A stretch of DNA of 64,000 bases from Chaenocephalus aceratus (taxonomy: Eukaryota > Chordata > Actinopteri > Perciformes > Channichthyidae), in NCBI GenBank assembly GCA_023974075.1, contig CM043793.1, forward strand, positions 10,410,788 to 10,474,787, in the 5' to 3' direction. This document shows positions 12,551-23,600 of this stretch, piece by piece. The notes under the pieces are model-generated. The model was not told where the DNA came from. It worked only from the letters and a program-made list of their open reading frames with translations, and did not search any database. Position numbers and translations under genes: made by a program. Every line of letters starts with the position of its first letter. Position 1 is the first letter of the stretch.

Positions 12551-13049
12551 TGTCACGGTCCAAACTGTGTTCCTGTTTGTTCCCCTGTGTGTGGAGAGGG
12601 TGTGTTTTCCCTTGCAGGCAGCAGCCTGATTGCTCTCACCTGGCCGTCCGACTCAGCTGTCCCTCATCATCTAATCAGGACACAGCTTATCTACTCCAGT
12701 CTCCCAGCAACTCACCACCAGATTGTTTTCTACATCAGTGGTAGTACATCCTCCTGGCTGCCCATTGAGTTATCCTGTCTGCGTGTAATTCCGTACCTTT
12801 TTGTAACTAGTTTCTCTTGTGTTTCCAGTGCAATCCCTCGGCCATCGTCCACCAGAGCTTCCAGCCAACCTGCCTGTTTCTTCCTGCATCATACCTGCCT
12901 GCCTTGTAAATCAGTCCAGCCTCTCACTGCCTACCTCCACTCCGGACCTCCATATCACCAAACCTGCCTGAGTCTCCGAAGCAATAAATTATTTAAACAT
13001 CTTCAGTCCTTGCCTGCGCCTGGGTCCTGTTTAAAACATAATCCTAACA
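12551..13049 (+). repeat. 5' LTR of the Gypsy element
   Basis: 499 bp, TG...CA ends. It contains an AATAAA polyadenylation signal at 12983-12988. The open frames across it are non-coding. The space between the LTR end and the gag start codon is only 15 bp, so any primer-binding site must overlap the start of gag. I could not assign the primer tRNA. Confidence 0.97.
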
Positions 13050-13064
13050 GAACAATCTGGCCCA

Positions 13065-14030
13065 ATGGACCCAGCAGGCCCGGACCCAATTCGTGAGGCT
13101 CTCTCCAACCAAGGCGTCCTCGTGGGCCGGCATGACCAGATGCTCAGAGAGGTTATGGATAACCTCGCATCACTAGCCGCCAACGTAGCACAGATGGGAC
13201 ATCACCTCAACCTGGTTTCCACTCATCTTGCTCCGCCTGCTCCTGAGGATCCAGCTCCCCCACAAGAGTTGGCACCGTTTCCAGCCCAGCCCGCTCTCCC
13301 TTCACGTGAGCCAAACATTCCCACTCCAGAGCGGTACGCAGGTGCCTTAGGGACATGTAAATCTTTCTTAATGCAGTGTTGTCTTGTGTTTGAGCAGCAG
13401 CCGTCTATGTATGCTAATGACAGAGCTAAGATTTGTTATATGATAGGTTTACTTACAGGTAGCGCCCTAGCCTGGGCATCAGCTGTATGGGAGAGTCAGT
13501 CCAACCTTTGTTATTCTTATCCAGAGTTTACAGAAGAAATGAAGAAAGTTTTCCACCACCCTGTCAGCGGTAGGGACGCTACTAAACGCCTCCTCTCACT
13601 GCGACAGGGCTCCCGTAGTGTAGCCGAATTCTCAGTGGAATTTAGGACCTTAGCTGCAGAGGCAGGGTGGAATGACACAGCGCTTCAAGGGGTTTTTCAA
13701 ACCGGGCTAACTGATTCTGTTAAAGATGAGTTAGCAGTGAGGGACGAATCAGCTAACTTGGATGAGTTGGTCTCCCTAGCCATAAGACTGGATAACCGCC
13801 TTAGGGAGCGCCGTAGGGAAAGAGCCAGCCTATCTCCTGGGTCACTCCCCTCTCGCCCTGTCTCGTCTCCTCTCCTGTCTTCAGAGGAACCGATGCAGCT
13901 AGGCAGAGCCCGACTCACTCCCCAAGAACGTCTCCGGAGAATAAGAGAAGGACTTTGTGTCTACTGTGCTCACTCCGGTCATCTCGTGGACACATGCCCC
14001 CAGCGCCCAAAAGAGGGTGCTCGCCAGTAA
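13065..14030 (+). CDS. gag: Gag of the sushi-type Gypsy element
   Basis: 321 residues, structural capsid and nucleocapsid polyprotein of the retrotransposon particle. Its N-terminus ([13 protein letters not shown]) and early GRHDQM motif are typical of fish sushi-type Gag (known). The central part is the Ty3-type capsid (retrotransposon gag) region. A CCHC zinc knuckle is visible at C298, C301, H306 and C311 (C-x2-C-x4-H-x4-C). The ATG at 13065 is chosen because it starts 15 bp after the LTR and matches the family N-terminus. The last codons overlap pol, which lies in the -1 frame. The frame is intact, in keeping with the youth of the copy. Confidence 0.95.
   Translation: MDPAGPDPIREALSNQGVLVGRHDQMLREVMDNLASLAANVAQMGHHLNLVSTHLAPPAPEDPAPPQELAPFPAQPALPSREPNIPTPERYAGALGTCKSFLMQCCLVFEQQPSMYANDRAKICYMIGLLTGSALAWASAVWESQSNLCYSYPEFTEEMKKVFHHPVSGRDATKRLLSLRQGSRSVAEFSVEFRTLAAEAGWNDTALQGVFQTGLTDSVKDELAVRDESANLDELVSLAIRLDNRLRERRRERASLSPGSLPSRPVSSPLLSSEEPMQLGRARLTPQERLRRIREGLCVYCAHSGHLVDTCPQRPKEGARQ
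14006..14012 (+). promoter_or_regulatory. -1 ribosomal frameshift slippery site CCCAAAA
   Basis: The heptamer fits X-XXY-YYZ exactly in the gag frame (codons CCA AAA) and lies six codons before the gag stop at 14028-14030. After slippage, translation continues AGA GGG TGC in the pol frame. Pol has no plausible independent start, so this site is the natural gag-pol junction. A stimulatory downstream structure was not determined. Confidence 0.85.
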
Positions 14031-17000
14031 AGGTGGGGATACTGGTGAGCAAAGCTGTTTCTTCCTCAACCCCCCAGACCCGCAAGCCACTTGAAGCCAC
14101 ACTACTGTTAAATCAACAGTCTCTCTCTCTGCCTGCCCTAGTGGACTCTGGGGCTGATGAGAGTTTTTTGGATGCCCAACTGGTTGCTTCAGCCGGCATC
14201 TCCACTCAACCTCTGACAGCACCTCTCAATGCTCGAGGTCTGAATGGGAAGCTCCTGGCACGCGTTACCCATGTCACCGAACCCCTACATCTCGTCCTGT
14301 CTGGTAATCACCATGAAATGATTCAGTTCCACGTCATGTCCTCCCCTCACACACCCCTAGTTCTGGGCCAGCCATGGTTAAAACTGCACAACCCCCACAT
14401 GGACTGGTCGGAGAATCAAGTAAGGAGTTGGAGTTCCTTTTGTCACTCTTCATGCCTGCGGTCTGCAATTCCCCCAGCAGAGGTCGGTATTCCCCCAGTG
14501 CAGCAGGAGCCACTCAACTTGTCTGCTGTCCCTCCGGTTTATCATAGCCTGAGAGAGGTTTTCAGCAAACAGCGAGCTCTTTCTCTGCCCCCTCATCGCC
14601 CTTACGACTGCACAATAGATCTTCTTCCTGGGGCATCTCTCCCATCCAGTCGCCTGTTTAACTTGTCCCGAACTGAGCGTGAGGCCATGGAGACATACAT
14701 CAAAGACTCACTGGCTGCTGGCATCATAAGACCCTCTTCTTCCCCGGTCGGAGCAGGCTTCTTCTTTGTATCCAAGAAGGACCGCTCCCTACGCCCCTGC
14801 ATTGACTACCGAGGCCTTAACAACATCACCATCAAGAACAAGTATCCACTGCCCCTCATCAATTCAGCCTTCGAACCCCTACAGAAGGCCACCATTTTCT
14901 CGAAACTCGACCTCAGGAATGCTTACCACCTGGTCCGCATACGTCAAGGAGACGAGTGGAAGACGGCGTTCAACACCCCACTAGGCCATTTCGAGTATCT
15001 AGTGATGCCCTTTGGACTCACCAATGCCCCAGCTGTCTTCCAGGCTCTTGTGAACGATGTCCTCCGTGACTTCCTGAACCGTTCAGTATTTGTGTATCTT
15101 GATGATATCCTGATATTCTCACAGACCATGGAGGAACACACCCAACATGTGCAGCAGGTTCTACAAAGGCTCCTCGAGAACAAGCTGTTTGTCAAAGTAG
15201 AGAAATGCAAATTTCATGTGGATTCAGTGGATTTCCTAGGCTACATCATTGAGCAAGGTCAGCTGAGAACAGACCCAGAGAAGGTAAAAGCAGTGGCCCA
15301 ATGGCCCAAACCTTCCACCAGGAAGCAGCTCCAACGTTTTTTGGGCTTTGCAAATTTCTATCGCCGGTTCATCAGAGACTACAGTCGTGTTGCCGGTCCT
15401 CTCAACCAACTCACCTCCCCAGCAATCCCCTTCTCGTGGACTACTCAGGCTGAGGCTGCCTTCTCTGAGCTGAAGAGACGTTTCACCTCGGCCCCTATTC
15501 TTACGAACCCTGACCCATCTCTTCAGTTCATTGTTGAGGTTGATGCATCCAACACCGGTGTGGGGGCTGTTCTATCACAACGCTCAGTCTCCGACCAAAA
15601 GCTTCACCCTTGTGCTTTTTTTTCCCGACGACTGACAACCCCTGAGCGCAACTATGATGTTGGCAACAGGGAGCTGCTTGCTGTAAAGCTTGCGCTGGAA
15701 GAATGGAGGCACTGGCTGGAAGGCTCTGAACATCCATTCATTGTGTGGACAGACCACAGGAACCTGGTCTACATACAAACTGCCAAACGACTAAACTCCC
15801 GTCAGGCACGCTGGGCATTGTTTTTTGGGAGGTTCAACTTCACCCTTACCTACCGACCTGGTTCTAAAAACCTTAAACCTGACGCATTGTCCCGGCAGTT
15901 TGCAGTGGATCAGGATCCCATAGCTCCTGACACCATAATCCCCGCTACCAGAGTGGTGGGCGCTGTAACATGGGAGATTGAGAACTCGGTGAGGAAGGCA
16001 CAGAGAGACCATCCAGATCCAGGAGATGGTCCAGATAACCGTTTGTTTGTACCTGACTCTGTCCGCTCACAGGTTCTCCTATGGAACCATGCTTCCCGCT
16101 TTGCCTGCCACCCGGGTGTGAGTCGGACCCTATCCCTCCTGAGACGACACTTCTGGTGGCCTTCTATGGAAGCGGACTCTCGAGCCTTTGTGCTGGCCTG
16201 CACTGTTTGCGCCCGTAGCAAGTCTTCACACCAGGCTCCTATCGGTCTACTCCAGCCTCTCCCAGTCCCTAGTCGTCCCTGGAGTCACATCGGCCTAGAT
16301 TTTGTTACCGGCCTCCCGGTTTCACAGGGTAACACGACTATTCTCACTATTGTTGATCGCTTTTCCAAAGCGGTTCATTTTGTGCCTCTTCCTAAACTCC
16401 CCACAGCCTCTGGAACTGCTGACCTCTTAGTCAATCATGTGGTCCGGCTTCATGGCATTCCGACAGACATTGTTTCCGACCGAGGGCCACAGTTCATATC
16501 TCAGGTATGGAAAGCATTCTGTCGAGCACTTGGAGCATCTGTCAGTCTCTCCTCAGGCTATCATCCTCAGACTAACGGGCAGGCCGAAAGAGCCAATCAG
16601 GACCTTGGAGCTGCACTTCGCTGTGTCACCTTCCGGAATCCCACCTCCTGGAGCTTACATCTGCCCTGGATTGAATACGCTCATAACTCACTGTCTAGTG
16701 CTGCCACCGGTATGTCCCCATTTGAATGTTCTCTTGGATATCAACCCCCTTTGTTCCCAGCCCAAGAGGACGAGATCGCAGTTCCGTCTGTCCAAGCCCA
16801 TCTCCGTCGTTGTCGGAGGATTTGGAAGGATGCCCGCTCTGCCCTTCTCCGCTCCGATGAACGCAATCGACATATTGCAAACCGCCACCGGACCGCAGCT
16901 CCCCAGTTCCAACCAGGTCAGAAAGTTTGGCTTTCTTCAAAAAATATTTCTGTACAAGCTGAGTCTAAGAAGTTGAAACCACGCTTCATTGGCCCCTATG

Positions 17001-17359
17001 TGATCGAGCGCATAATCAATCCATCTGCCGTTAGACTCAAGCTGCCTCCCTCCATGAGAATTCACCCAACCTTTCATGTGTCCCAGTTGAAACCAGTGTT
17101 GTCCAGCCCTTTGGGCCCTCCAGCCATCTCCCCTCCACCCACCCTTGTTATTGACGACCACCCGGCCTACACGGTCCGACGGCTGTTGGACATTCGTCGC
17201 CGGGGCCGTGGGTACCAGTATCTGGTCGATTGGGAGGGTTATGGTCCTGAGGAGAGGAGCTGGGTGTCCCGCAAGCTCATTCTAGGTCCCTCTCTCATTC
17301 GGGACTTTCACAGAGACCACCCAGATAAGCCTGGCGGTTCGCCTGGAGGCTCCCGTTGA
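14012..17359 (+). CDS. pol: Pol polyprotein of the Gypsy element (protease, RT, RNase H, integrase, chromodomain)
   Basis: Expressed as a Gag-Pol fusion by frameshifting. Residues here are counted from the frame's upstream ATG at 13955 (1134 residues). In order: aspartic protease with DSG at 64-66; reverse transcriptase with YLDD at 381-384; RNase H with its DAS aspartate near 530. The integrase has an HHCC zinc region (H712, H719, C749, C752) and catalytic D782, D842 and E878, with exactly 35 residues between the last two. A C-terminal chromodomain lies at about 1069-1118 (VDWEGYG, W in the aromatic cage). All catalytic residues are present and there is no internal stop, so the copy looks competent. 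Chromodomains steer integration to particular chromatin (known for chromoviruses). Confidence 0.96.
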   Translation, partial: RGCSPVKVGILVSKAVSSSTPQTRKPLEATLLLNQQSLSLPALVDSGADESFLDAQLVASAGISTQPLTAPLNARGLNGKLLARVTHVTEPLHLVLSGNHHEMIQFHVMSSPHTPLVLGQPWLKLHNPHMDWSENQVRSWSSFCHSSCLRSAIPPAEVGIPPVQQEPLNLSAVPPVYHSLREVFSKQRALSLPPHRPYDCTIDLLPGASLPSSRLFNLSRTEREAMETYIKDSLAAGIIRPSSSPVGAGFFFVSKKDRSLRPCIDYRGLNNITIKNKYPLPLINSAFEPLQKATIFSKLDLRNAYHLVRIRQGDEWKTAFNTPLGHFEYLVMPFGLTNAPAVFQALVNDVLRDFLNRSVFVYLDDILIFSQTMEEHTQHVQQVLQRLLENKLFVKVEKCKFHVDSVDFLGYIIEQGQLRTDPEKVKAVAQWPKPSTRKQLQRFLGFANFYRRFIRDYSRVAGPLNQLTSPAIPFSWTTQAEAAFSELKRRFTSAPILTNPDPSLQFIVEVDASNTGVGAVLSQRSVSDQKLHPCAFFSRRLTTPERNYDVGNRELLAVKLALEEWRHWLEGSEHPFIVWTDHRNLVYIQTAKRLNSRQARWALFFGRFNFTLTYRPGSKNLKPDALSRQFAVDQDPIAPDTIIPATRVVGAVTWEIENSVRKAQRDHPDPGDGPDNRLFVPDSVRSQVLLWNHASRFACHPGVSRTLSLLRRHFWWPSMEADSRAFVLACTVCARSKSSHQAPIGLLQPLPVPSRPWSHIGLDFVTGLPVSQGNTTILTIVDRFSKAVHFVPLPKLPTASGTADLLVNHVVRLHGIPTDIVSDRGPQFISQVWKAFCRALGASVSLSSGYHPQTNGQAERANQDLGAALRCVTFRNPTSWSLHLPWIEYAHNSLSSAATGMSPFECSLGYQPPLFPAQEDEIAVPSVQAHLRRCRRIWKDARSALLRSDERNRHIANRHRTAAPQFQPGQKVWLSSKNISVQAESKKLKPRFIGPYVIERIINPSAVRLKLPPSMRIHPTFHVSQLKPVLSSPLGPPAISPPPTLVIDDHPAYTVRRLLDIRRRGRGYQYLVDWEGYGPEERSWVSRKLILGPSLIRDFHRDHPDKPGGSPGGSR

Positions 17360-17370
17360 GGGGGGGGTAC
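17356..17370 (+). other. Polypurine tract of the Gypsy element
   Basis: A GAGGGGGGG run directly before the 3' LTR, the usual primer for plus-strand DNA synthesis. It overlaps the end of pol. Confidence 0.85.
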
Positions 17371-17868
17371 TGTCACGGTCCAAACTGTGTTCCTGTTTGT
17401 TCCCCTGTGTGTGGAGAGGGTGTGTTTTCCCTTGCAGGCAGCAGCCTGATTGCTCTCACCTGGCCGTCCGACTCAGCTGTCCCTCATCATCTAATCAGGA
17501 CACAGCTTATCTACTCCAGTCTCCCAGCAACTCACCGCCAGATTGTTTTCTACATCAGTGGTAGTACATCCTCCTGGCTGCCCATTGAGTTATCCTGTCT
17601 GCGTGTAATTCCGTACCTTTTTGTAACTAGTTTCTCTTGTGTTTCCAGTGCAATCCCTCGGCCATCGTCCACCAGAGCTTCCAGCCAACCTGCCTGTTTC
17701 TTCCTGCATCATACCTGCCTGCCTTGTAAATCAGTCCAGCCTCTCACTGCCTACCTCCACTCCGGACCTCCATATCACCAAACCTGCCTGAGTCTCCGAA
17801 GCAATAAATTATTTAAACATCTTCAGTCCTTGCCTGCGCCTGGGTCCTGTTTAAACATAATCCTAACA
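17371..17868 (+). repeat. 3' LTR of the Gypsy element
   Basis: 498 bp, nearly identical to the 5' LTR. AATAAA lies at 17803-17808. It is followed by the target duplication GTTAT. Confidence 0.97.
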
Positions 17869-18156
17869 GTTATTCCCTTAATAGCGCTGTCTATGCTCGT
17901 ACTTAATTTGGTATTTGAAGCAAATTAGTTTCTTTGTGTTTTCAGAAGTTTTCCTCAAAGTTCCCATTGTGCAAACAGTTTGAAATGCATGTGTCTTTTG
18001 ACTTGGCCCAAGCAGGTCTGTGCTTTGAATCCTGTAACAGTAGAAAAAGGCTCAATCCATGGAGAAATGCATACAGTACAAACTATTAGGGATGCCAGCG
18101 ATTATTCGATTATTCGAATATTCGTTACAGTCTCCATAATCGAATATTATTTTTAA

Positions 18157-18171
18157 AAATCGATTTTATTT
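18157..18171. repeat. LINE target-site duplication (left)
   Basis: AAATCGATTTTATTT, repeated exactly at 21559-21573 just after the GATG tail. This marks the LINE insertion inside the hAT element. Confidence 0.75.
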
Positions 18172-18219
18172 TATTATTTATTTTATTTTTTATCCTCTCT
18201 GAAGAACCAGCACCTTACC

Positions 18220-20058
18220 GTGGTAGAGAGGTTTGTGTGCCCTGATGAACCTGGGGGCTGTGTTGTCTGGAACCTTGTGTTCCTGGTAGGGTCTCCCATG
18301 GCAAATTGGTCTCAGGCAAGGGGCCAGACTAAGATTGGTTCAAAAGACCTCATGAAAGAAACAACAAGAAGTGAGGATACCCGGCCCGGAGGAAGCCCGG
18401 GGTCCCCTTCTGGAGCCAGGCCCAGAAGGAGGACTCGTCGGCGAGCGTCTGGTGGCCGGGCTTGCCACGGAGCCCGGCCGGGCCCAGCCCGAAAAGGCAA
18501 CGTGGGCAACACCTCCGCTTCTCCGTCCCGCGGGCCCACCACCTACGGGAAACATCGATGGGGTCGGGTGCGCTGCCAGAAGGGTGGCAGTGAAGGCGGA
18601 GGGTCTCGACGGACCAGACCCGGGCGGCAGAAGCTGGCTTTGGGGACGTGGAACGTCACCTCTCTGGGGGGGAAGGAGCCGGAGCTTGTGCGGGAGGTGG
18701 AGCGGTACCAGTTGGATCTGGTTGGGCTCACCTCTACGCACAGCGTCGGCTCTGGAACCTTACTTCTGGATAGGGGTTGGACTCTATTCTTCTCCGGAGT
18801 TGCTCAGGGTGTGAGGCGCCGGGCGGGTGTGGGGATACTCACAAGTCCCCGGTTAGGTGCTTCGTTGTTGGAGTTTACCCCAGTGGACGAGAGGGTCGCC
18901 TCCCTACGCCTGCGGGTTATGGGGGGGAAAACTCTGACTGTTGTGTGTGCTTATGCACCCAACAGCAGTTCAGAGTATTCGGCCTTCTTGGAGACCCTGG
19001 AAAGAGTCCTGTATGGGGCTCCTGAAGGGGACTCCTTAGTCTTGCTGGGAGACTTCAACGCACATGTGGGCAATGATGGAGACACTTGGAGGGGCGTGAT
19101 TGGGAGGAACGGCCCCCCTGATCTGAACCGGAGTGGTGGTTTGTTACTGGACTTCTGTGCTAGTCATGGATTGGCCATAACAAACACCATGTTCGAACAT
19201 AAGGATGCTCATAAGTGTACGTGGTACCAGAGCACCCTAGGCAGAAGGTCCATGATCGATTTCGTTATCGTATCATCGGACCTGAGGCCGTATGTTTTGG
19301 ACACTCGGGTAAAGAGAGGGGCGGAGTTGTCAACTGATCACCATCTGGTGGTGAGTTGGGTCGAGTGGCGGGGGAAGCCTCTGGATAGACCTGGTAAGCC
19401 CAAACGTGTTCGGGTGAACTGGGAACGTCTGGAGGAGGCCCAAGTTCAGGAGGCCTTCAACTCACACCTCCGGCGGAGCTTTTCGGGCATTCCTGTGGAG
19501 GTTGGGGACATTGAACCAGAGTGGTCGGTGTTCAAAGCCTCTATTGCCGAAGCCGCGGTGGGGAGCTGTGGTCTCAAGGTCCTAGGTGCCTCAAGGGGCG
19601 GTAACCCTCGAACCTCCTGGTGGACACCGGTGGTCAGGGAAGCCGTCCGACTGAAGAAGGAGGCCTTCAGGGATTTGTTATCCCGGGGGACTCCCGAGGC
19701 AGTTGCAAGGTACCGACAGGCCCGAAGGGCAGCAGCCTCATCCGTGGCCGAGGCAAAGCAGCGGGTGTGGGAGAAGTTCGGAGAAGACATGGAGAAGGAC
19801 TTTCGGGCGGCACCAAAGTTGTTCTGGAAAACTGTCCGACACCTCAGGAGGGGGAAGCAGGGAACCATCCAAGCCGTGTACAGTAAGGATGGGACGTTGT
19901 TGACCTCAACTGATGGAGTGTTGGGGCGTTGGAAGGAACACTTTGAGGAACTCCTGAACCCGACAACTCCGCCCTCTATGTTAGAGGCAGAGCTGGAGTA
20001 TGACGGGGGATCAACACCAATCTCCCGGTGGGAGGTCACTGAGGTCGTTAAACAACTC
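18220..20058 (+). pseudogene. LINE endonuclease half (AP-type), frame broken at its 3' end
   Basis: Open frame whose N-terminal 140 residues are basic and low-complexity. It is followed by an apurinic/apyrimidinic-type endonuclease that nicks target DNA for priming. Visible signatures are [16 protein letters not shown] (D278, N280, H282) and the terminal TDHH at 372-375. A linker towards the RT follows. The frame runs out at a stop at 20083-20085 because about two bases are missing around 20053-20062 (QL, then SGKAPG resumes in another frame). The first ATG at 18220 is a convenience; the true start is uncertain. Confidence 0.88.
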
Positions 20059-21532
20059 CAGTGGCAAAGCCCCGGGGGTGGATGAGATCCGCCCGGAAAT
20101 GCTGAAGGCTCTGGGTGTTGAGGGACTGTCATGGTTGACACGTCTCATCAACGTTGCGTGGAAGTCGGAAACAGTACCGAAGGAGTGGCAGACCGGGGTG
20201 GTGGTCCCCCTTTTCAAAAAGGGGGATCAGAGGGTGTGTGCCAATTACAGAGGCATCACACTACTCAGCCTCCCCGGGAAAGTTTACTCCAAGGTACTTG
20301 AAAGGAGGGTCAGGCCGATTGTCGAACCTCAGATTGAGGAGGAACAATGCGGATTCCGTCCTGGTCGTGGAACGACGGATCAGCTTTTTACTCTCGCAAG
20401 GATCCTGGAGGGGGCCTGGGAGTACGCTTATCCGGTCTACATGTGTTTTGTAGACTTGGAGAAGGCGTATGACCGGGTTCCCAGGGAGTTACTGTGGGAG
20501 GTGCTGCGGGAGTATGGGGTGAGGGGGTCTCTACTCAGGGCCATCCAATCTCTGTACTCCCAAAGCGAGAGCTGTGTCCGGGTCCTCGGCAGTAAGTCGG
20601 ACCCATTTCCGGTGAGGGTTGGCCTCCGCCAGGGCTGCGCTTTGTCACCAATCCTGTTTGTAATATACATGGATCGGATTTCGAGGCGTAGTCGTGGGGG
20701 GGGGGGTCTGCAGTTCGGTGGACTAAGGATTGCACCACTGCTTTTTGCAGATGATGTGGTTCTGATGGCTTCATCGGTCTGCGACCTTCAGCACTCACTG
20801 GATCGGTTCGCAACCGAGTGTGAAGCGGCTGGGATGAGGATCAGCACCTCCAAATCTGAGGCCATGGTTCTCAGCAGGAAACCGATGGACTGTTCACTCC
20901 AAGTAGGGAATGAGTCCTTACCCCAAGTGAAGGAGTTCAAGTATCTCGGGGTCTTGTTCTCGAGTGAGGGATCAATGGAGCGTGAGATGGGCCGGAGAAT
21001 CGGAGCAGCGGGAGCGGTATTGCAGTCGCTTTACCGCACCGTTGTGACGAAAAGGGAGCTGAGCCGGAAGGCAAAGCTCTCTGTCTACCGGGCCATTTTC
21101 GTTCCTACCCTCACCTATGGTCATGAAGGATGGGTCATGACCGAAAGAACGAGATCGCGGATACAAGCGGCCGAGATGGGTTTCCTCCGCCGGGTGGCTG
21201 GTGTCTCCCTTAGAGATAAGGTGAGAAGTTCGGTCATCAGGGAGGGACTCGGAGTTGAGCCGCTCCTCCTTCGCGTCGAAAGAAGCCAGTTGAGGTGGTT
21301 CGGGCACCTAGTTAGGATGCCACCTGGGCGCCTCCCTAGGGAGGTGTTCCAGGCACGTCCAGCTGGGAAGAGACCAAGGGGTAGACCTAGGACCAGGTGG
21401 AGGGATTATATCTCTTCGCTGGCCTGGGAGCGCCTTGGGATCCCCCAGTCAGAGCTGGTTGATGTCGCCAGGGAAAAGAAAGTTTGGGGCTCTCTGCTGG
21501 AACTGCTACCCCCGCGACCCGACCACGGATAA
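20059..21532 (+). pseudogene. LINE reverse transcriptase half, downstream of the frameshift
   Basis: Continues the LINE protein in a new frame: [14 protein letters not shown], then YRGITLL, QCGFRPGRGT and the catalytic FADD (FADDVVLM, encoded around 20744-20755). A C-terminal region with YLGVLF and WFGHLVRMPPGRLP follows, ending at the stop 21530-21532. All RT motifs are present. Only the junction lesion separates it from the endonuclease half, so the copy is fairly young. Read from the ATG at 20000, the first 20 residues are out-of-frame noise. Confidence 0.9.
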
Positions 21533-23499
21533 GCGGGAGAAGATGGATGGATGGATGGAAATCGATTTTATTTATTATATATATTTTTTTTTATGTATTT
21601 TTTTTTTTCTGGCTTAGTTTCAACCAAAATATATATAATATATATGCTAATAATAGTAATAGTATTAATAATTGTAAATGGCCATTGGTCACACCACCAG
21701 TTTGTTTTACTGTAAACTTGGAGGAAGCCTGCGTGCAGACTGCTGCTGCAGCACGCTACACACCGACCCCGCCCCCACCCCCCCTCTCCCTCACACGTCC
21801 GACTAAAGATGAACAAACCCCAGGTCGAATAATCGATTTATTCGTCAGGGCTGCCGAATAATCGATTTTTATCATGGTCAGTTTCTGGCAACCCTACAAC
21901 CTATGCCTAGCTGCTTGGACTTAGGTAAGGTCATTGCAGCGGCAATGATGGTGCTGAAACGCAGAGAAAGCAGATATGAAATAAATCAGAGCATGTAGAA
22001 CCCAAAACACGTATGAACCTGAAAATGTGCATTATGCATCCTTTAAGTCATTCTTATTTCCATCTCCTAGGTTACCAGTGCAGCCTCTTGTCAAACAATA
22101 TGCCTGGTTGCTCGCACACATGATGAGACAGTGATTGTTCCATTCATTATGTGAATGCATTAAGTATATAAAGTACTTGTGTGACTGAGGGATCTGATTA
22201 ACACTAGGAGGAAGAGGAAGACAAATGTAATGGAAAAGCAAAGGAGAAAAGAATAGAGATAGAAAAGGGACGTTATAGAAAAGAAAAGAATGTGGTGAGA
22301 CTTTAGACTTAATTGCCAATAAGACTGTCAGTAAGCCAGGACATACTGTTCTAAGTATCTCTGTCTCTTTATTCCCACTACACTACCTCTCGTCTCCTTT
22401 CTCCCTGACAGCTTCATTTTCTCTCTCCCATCCATTATATGTTCAGATCTGCCACTCATCTCACCATCTCCCTCGTCTTATCTGCTATAGAGAGAGAACA
22501 AATGGAGCTGTGTGCAAAAACAAGAGTGGGAAGGATGTTGAGTGAGACATGTGGGAGATTGAGATACTTATACTGACGGGCTTATTGGTTAATATGAATA
22601 TTAGCCAAGTGTTTATCTCTCGATTCAGCTGTGACCAATGCTCCTTCTGGCAGTAATGTACCAATCTCTTGAACAACATCCTGGAAGACTCAAATCTATC
22701 CTGAGCTCTTTCTGTAAATCACTCCTAAATGTTAAACACTGGGAACAAATGTGTATATTTGAATACGAACCTCCACCTGAACAGGTCATTTTTTTCCGAT
22801 TTGACAACCTTAGAGTGAACTAGAATAGGATTTGTTCTACCGCTTGAGGATAGAGCAACATTTGCAGCACGAGTTAGGCCATCAAACCCTTTTTGTACGA
22901 GCTGCTGTTTAGAGAATGCTGCCTTGATGCAAGCACAATGTTCTTTCATTTCTGCACAAGCATAGCGAGCCAGGATCCCTGAGGTGCAAAATTAAAAACT
23001 ACAGCTGTGATTAACTGCAAAGTTATACGAAAACAACTGATCCAGAGGTGTGGATCCAGGCGCAATGAACTGCACCCGATGACAAAATGCTCCCGTGAGA
23101 AACTGCAGATGTGTTAACATAAAGAGGGTTTCAATATTATTATTATATTATTATTGTTATTATATGGAAGAGATGGTGCATTGGATAAAAAACATCACAT
23201 ATCAACTCGACTGTTGGCACAAGCTTGACCTCCAACTGAGGACTGGCTCCCTGCCACTGTAGCAACGACAACCAACATTTACCAGAAGTTGGCTGGTGAA
23301 TTCAAGGTCTAACAGTCGAACTCTCATCAAAAGGCACAGCATCATTCACTCATGGGGTCGGCTGCCCACATTTCCGATCATTAAACATTTATTTTGTTCA
23401 TTTACAGGTTCATATTTGTATTGTATATGTATGTTTACACGTTTTAAGGTTCATAAAGCTCTTTATTTTTCTCATACTGCCTGTGCTTGCGGCAGCTCT

Positions 23500-23600
23500 T
23501 TTCACCCCTCTGTCTGAAACCAGAGCCTAGTCTGTTTTGATTGGTTAGCTGGACGGCTCTGTTGCGATTGGTAAAACCGTGTTGTAGAGAAACTCCCTCT
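23500..23600. repeat. Dispersed teleost repeat, partial inverted copy
   Basis: The segment GATTGGTTAGCTGGACGGCTC and its surroundings match the reverse complement of about 8145-8195. Only part of the family is present. Confidence 0.45.

Larger units (their letters stand above)
12551..17868 (+). mobile_element. Complete Ty3/Gypsy LTR retrotransposon, sushi-type chromovirus
   Basis: A full-length 5.3-kb element: two LTRs starting TGTCACGG and ending CCTAACA, then gag, a -1 frameshift site, pol and a polypurine tract. It is flanked by the 5-bp target duplication GTTAT (12546-12550 and 17869-17873). The LTRs (499 and 498 bp) differ by one substitution (A12717 versus G17537) and one A in a homopolymer, so the insertion is very recent. 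The integrase ends in a chromodomain and Gag is of the sushi type, the lineage from which mammalian PEG10/RTL genes derive (known). No env-like frame exists. It is antisense to fras1. Confidence 0.97.
18172..21558 (+). mobile_element. RTE-clade LINE (Rex3-like), near full length
   Basis: A 3.4-kb non-LTR retrotransposon with an AP endonuclease, a reverse transcriptase, a very short 3' UTR and a terminal (GATG)n tail. A short GATG-type tail and this endonuclease-RT arrangement fit the fish Rex3/RTE group (known; the subfamily name is from memory). The 5' UTR-like segment from about 18193 has the wording typical of fish copies. It is flanked by a 15-bp exact duplication. One frameshift near 20058 disables it. 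It is antisense to fras1. Confidence 0.9.
18087..21896. mobile_element. Non-autonomous hAT-like element interrupted by a LINE
   Basis: The left end reads TAGGGATGCCAG and the right end, inverted, reads TAGGGTTGCCAG. The 8-bp flanks CAAACTAT (18079-18086) and CAACCTAT (21897-21904) match at 7 of 8 positions, as expected for a hAT target duplication that has aged. Both arms carry CGAATA/TATTCG and CGATTATTCG motifs. Without the LINE (18172-21558) and one copy of its duplication the element was about 410 bp, with no coding capacity. Confidence 0.85.

Noticed and set aside
12536..13096. 186-residue open frame over the 5' LTR (and its twin at 17356-17928)
   Set aside because: It follows the LTR sequence exactly and appears in both LTRs. 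It has no known protein features.
13697..16940. Minus-strand open frames opposite gag and pol
   Set aside because: Shadows of the intact plus-strand polyprotein, with no family features of their own.
17359..17868. An env gene downstream of pol
   Set aside because: Pol ends directly at the polypurine tract and 3' LTR, leaving no room for an envelope gene.
19446..20141. 231-residue minus-strand frame opposite the LINE
   Set aside because: It is antisense to the endonuclease-RT linker and has no domain.
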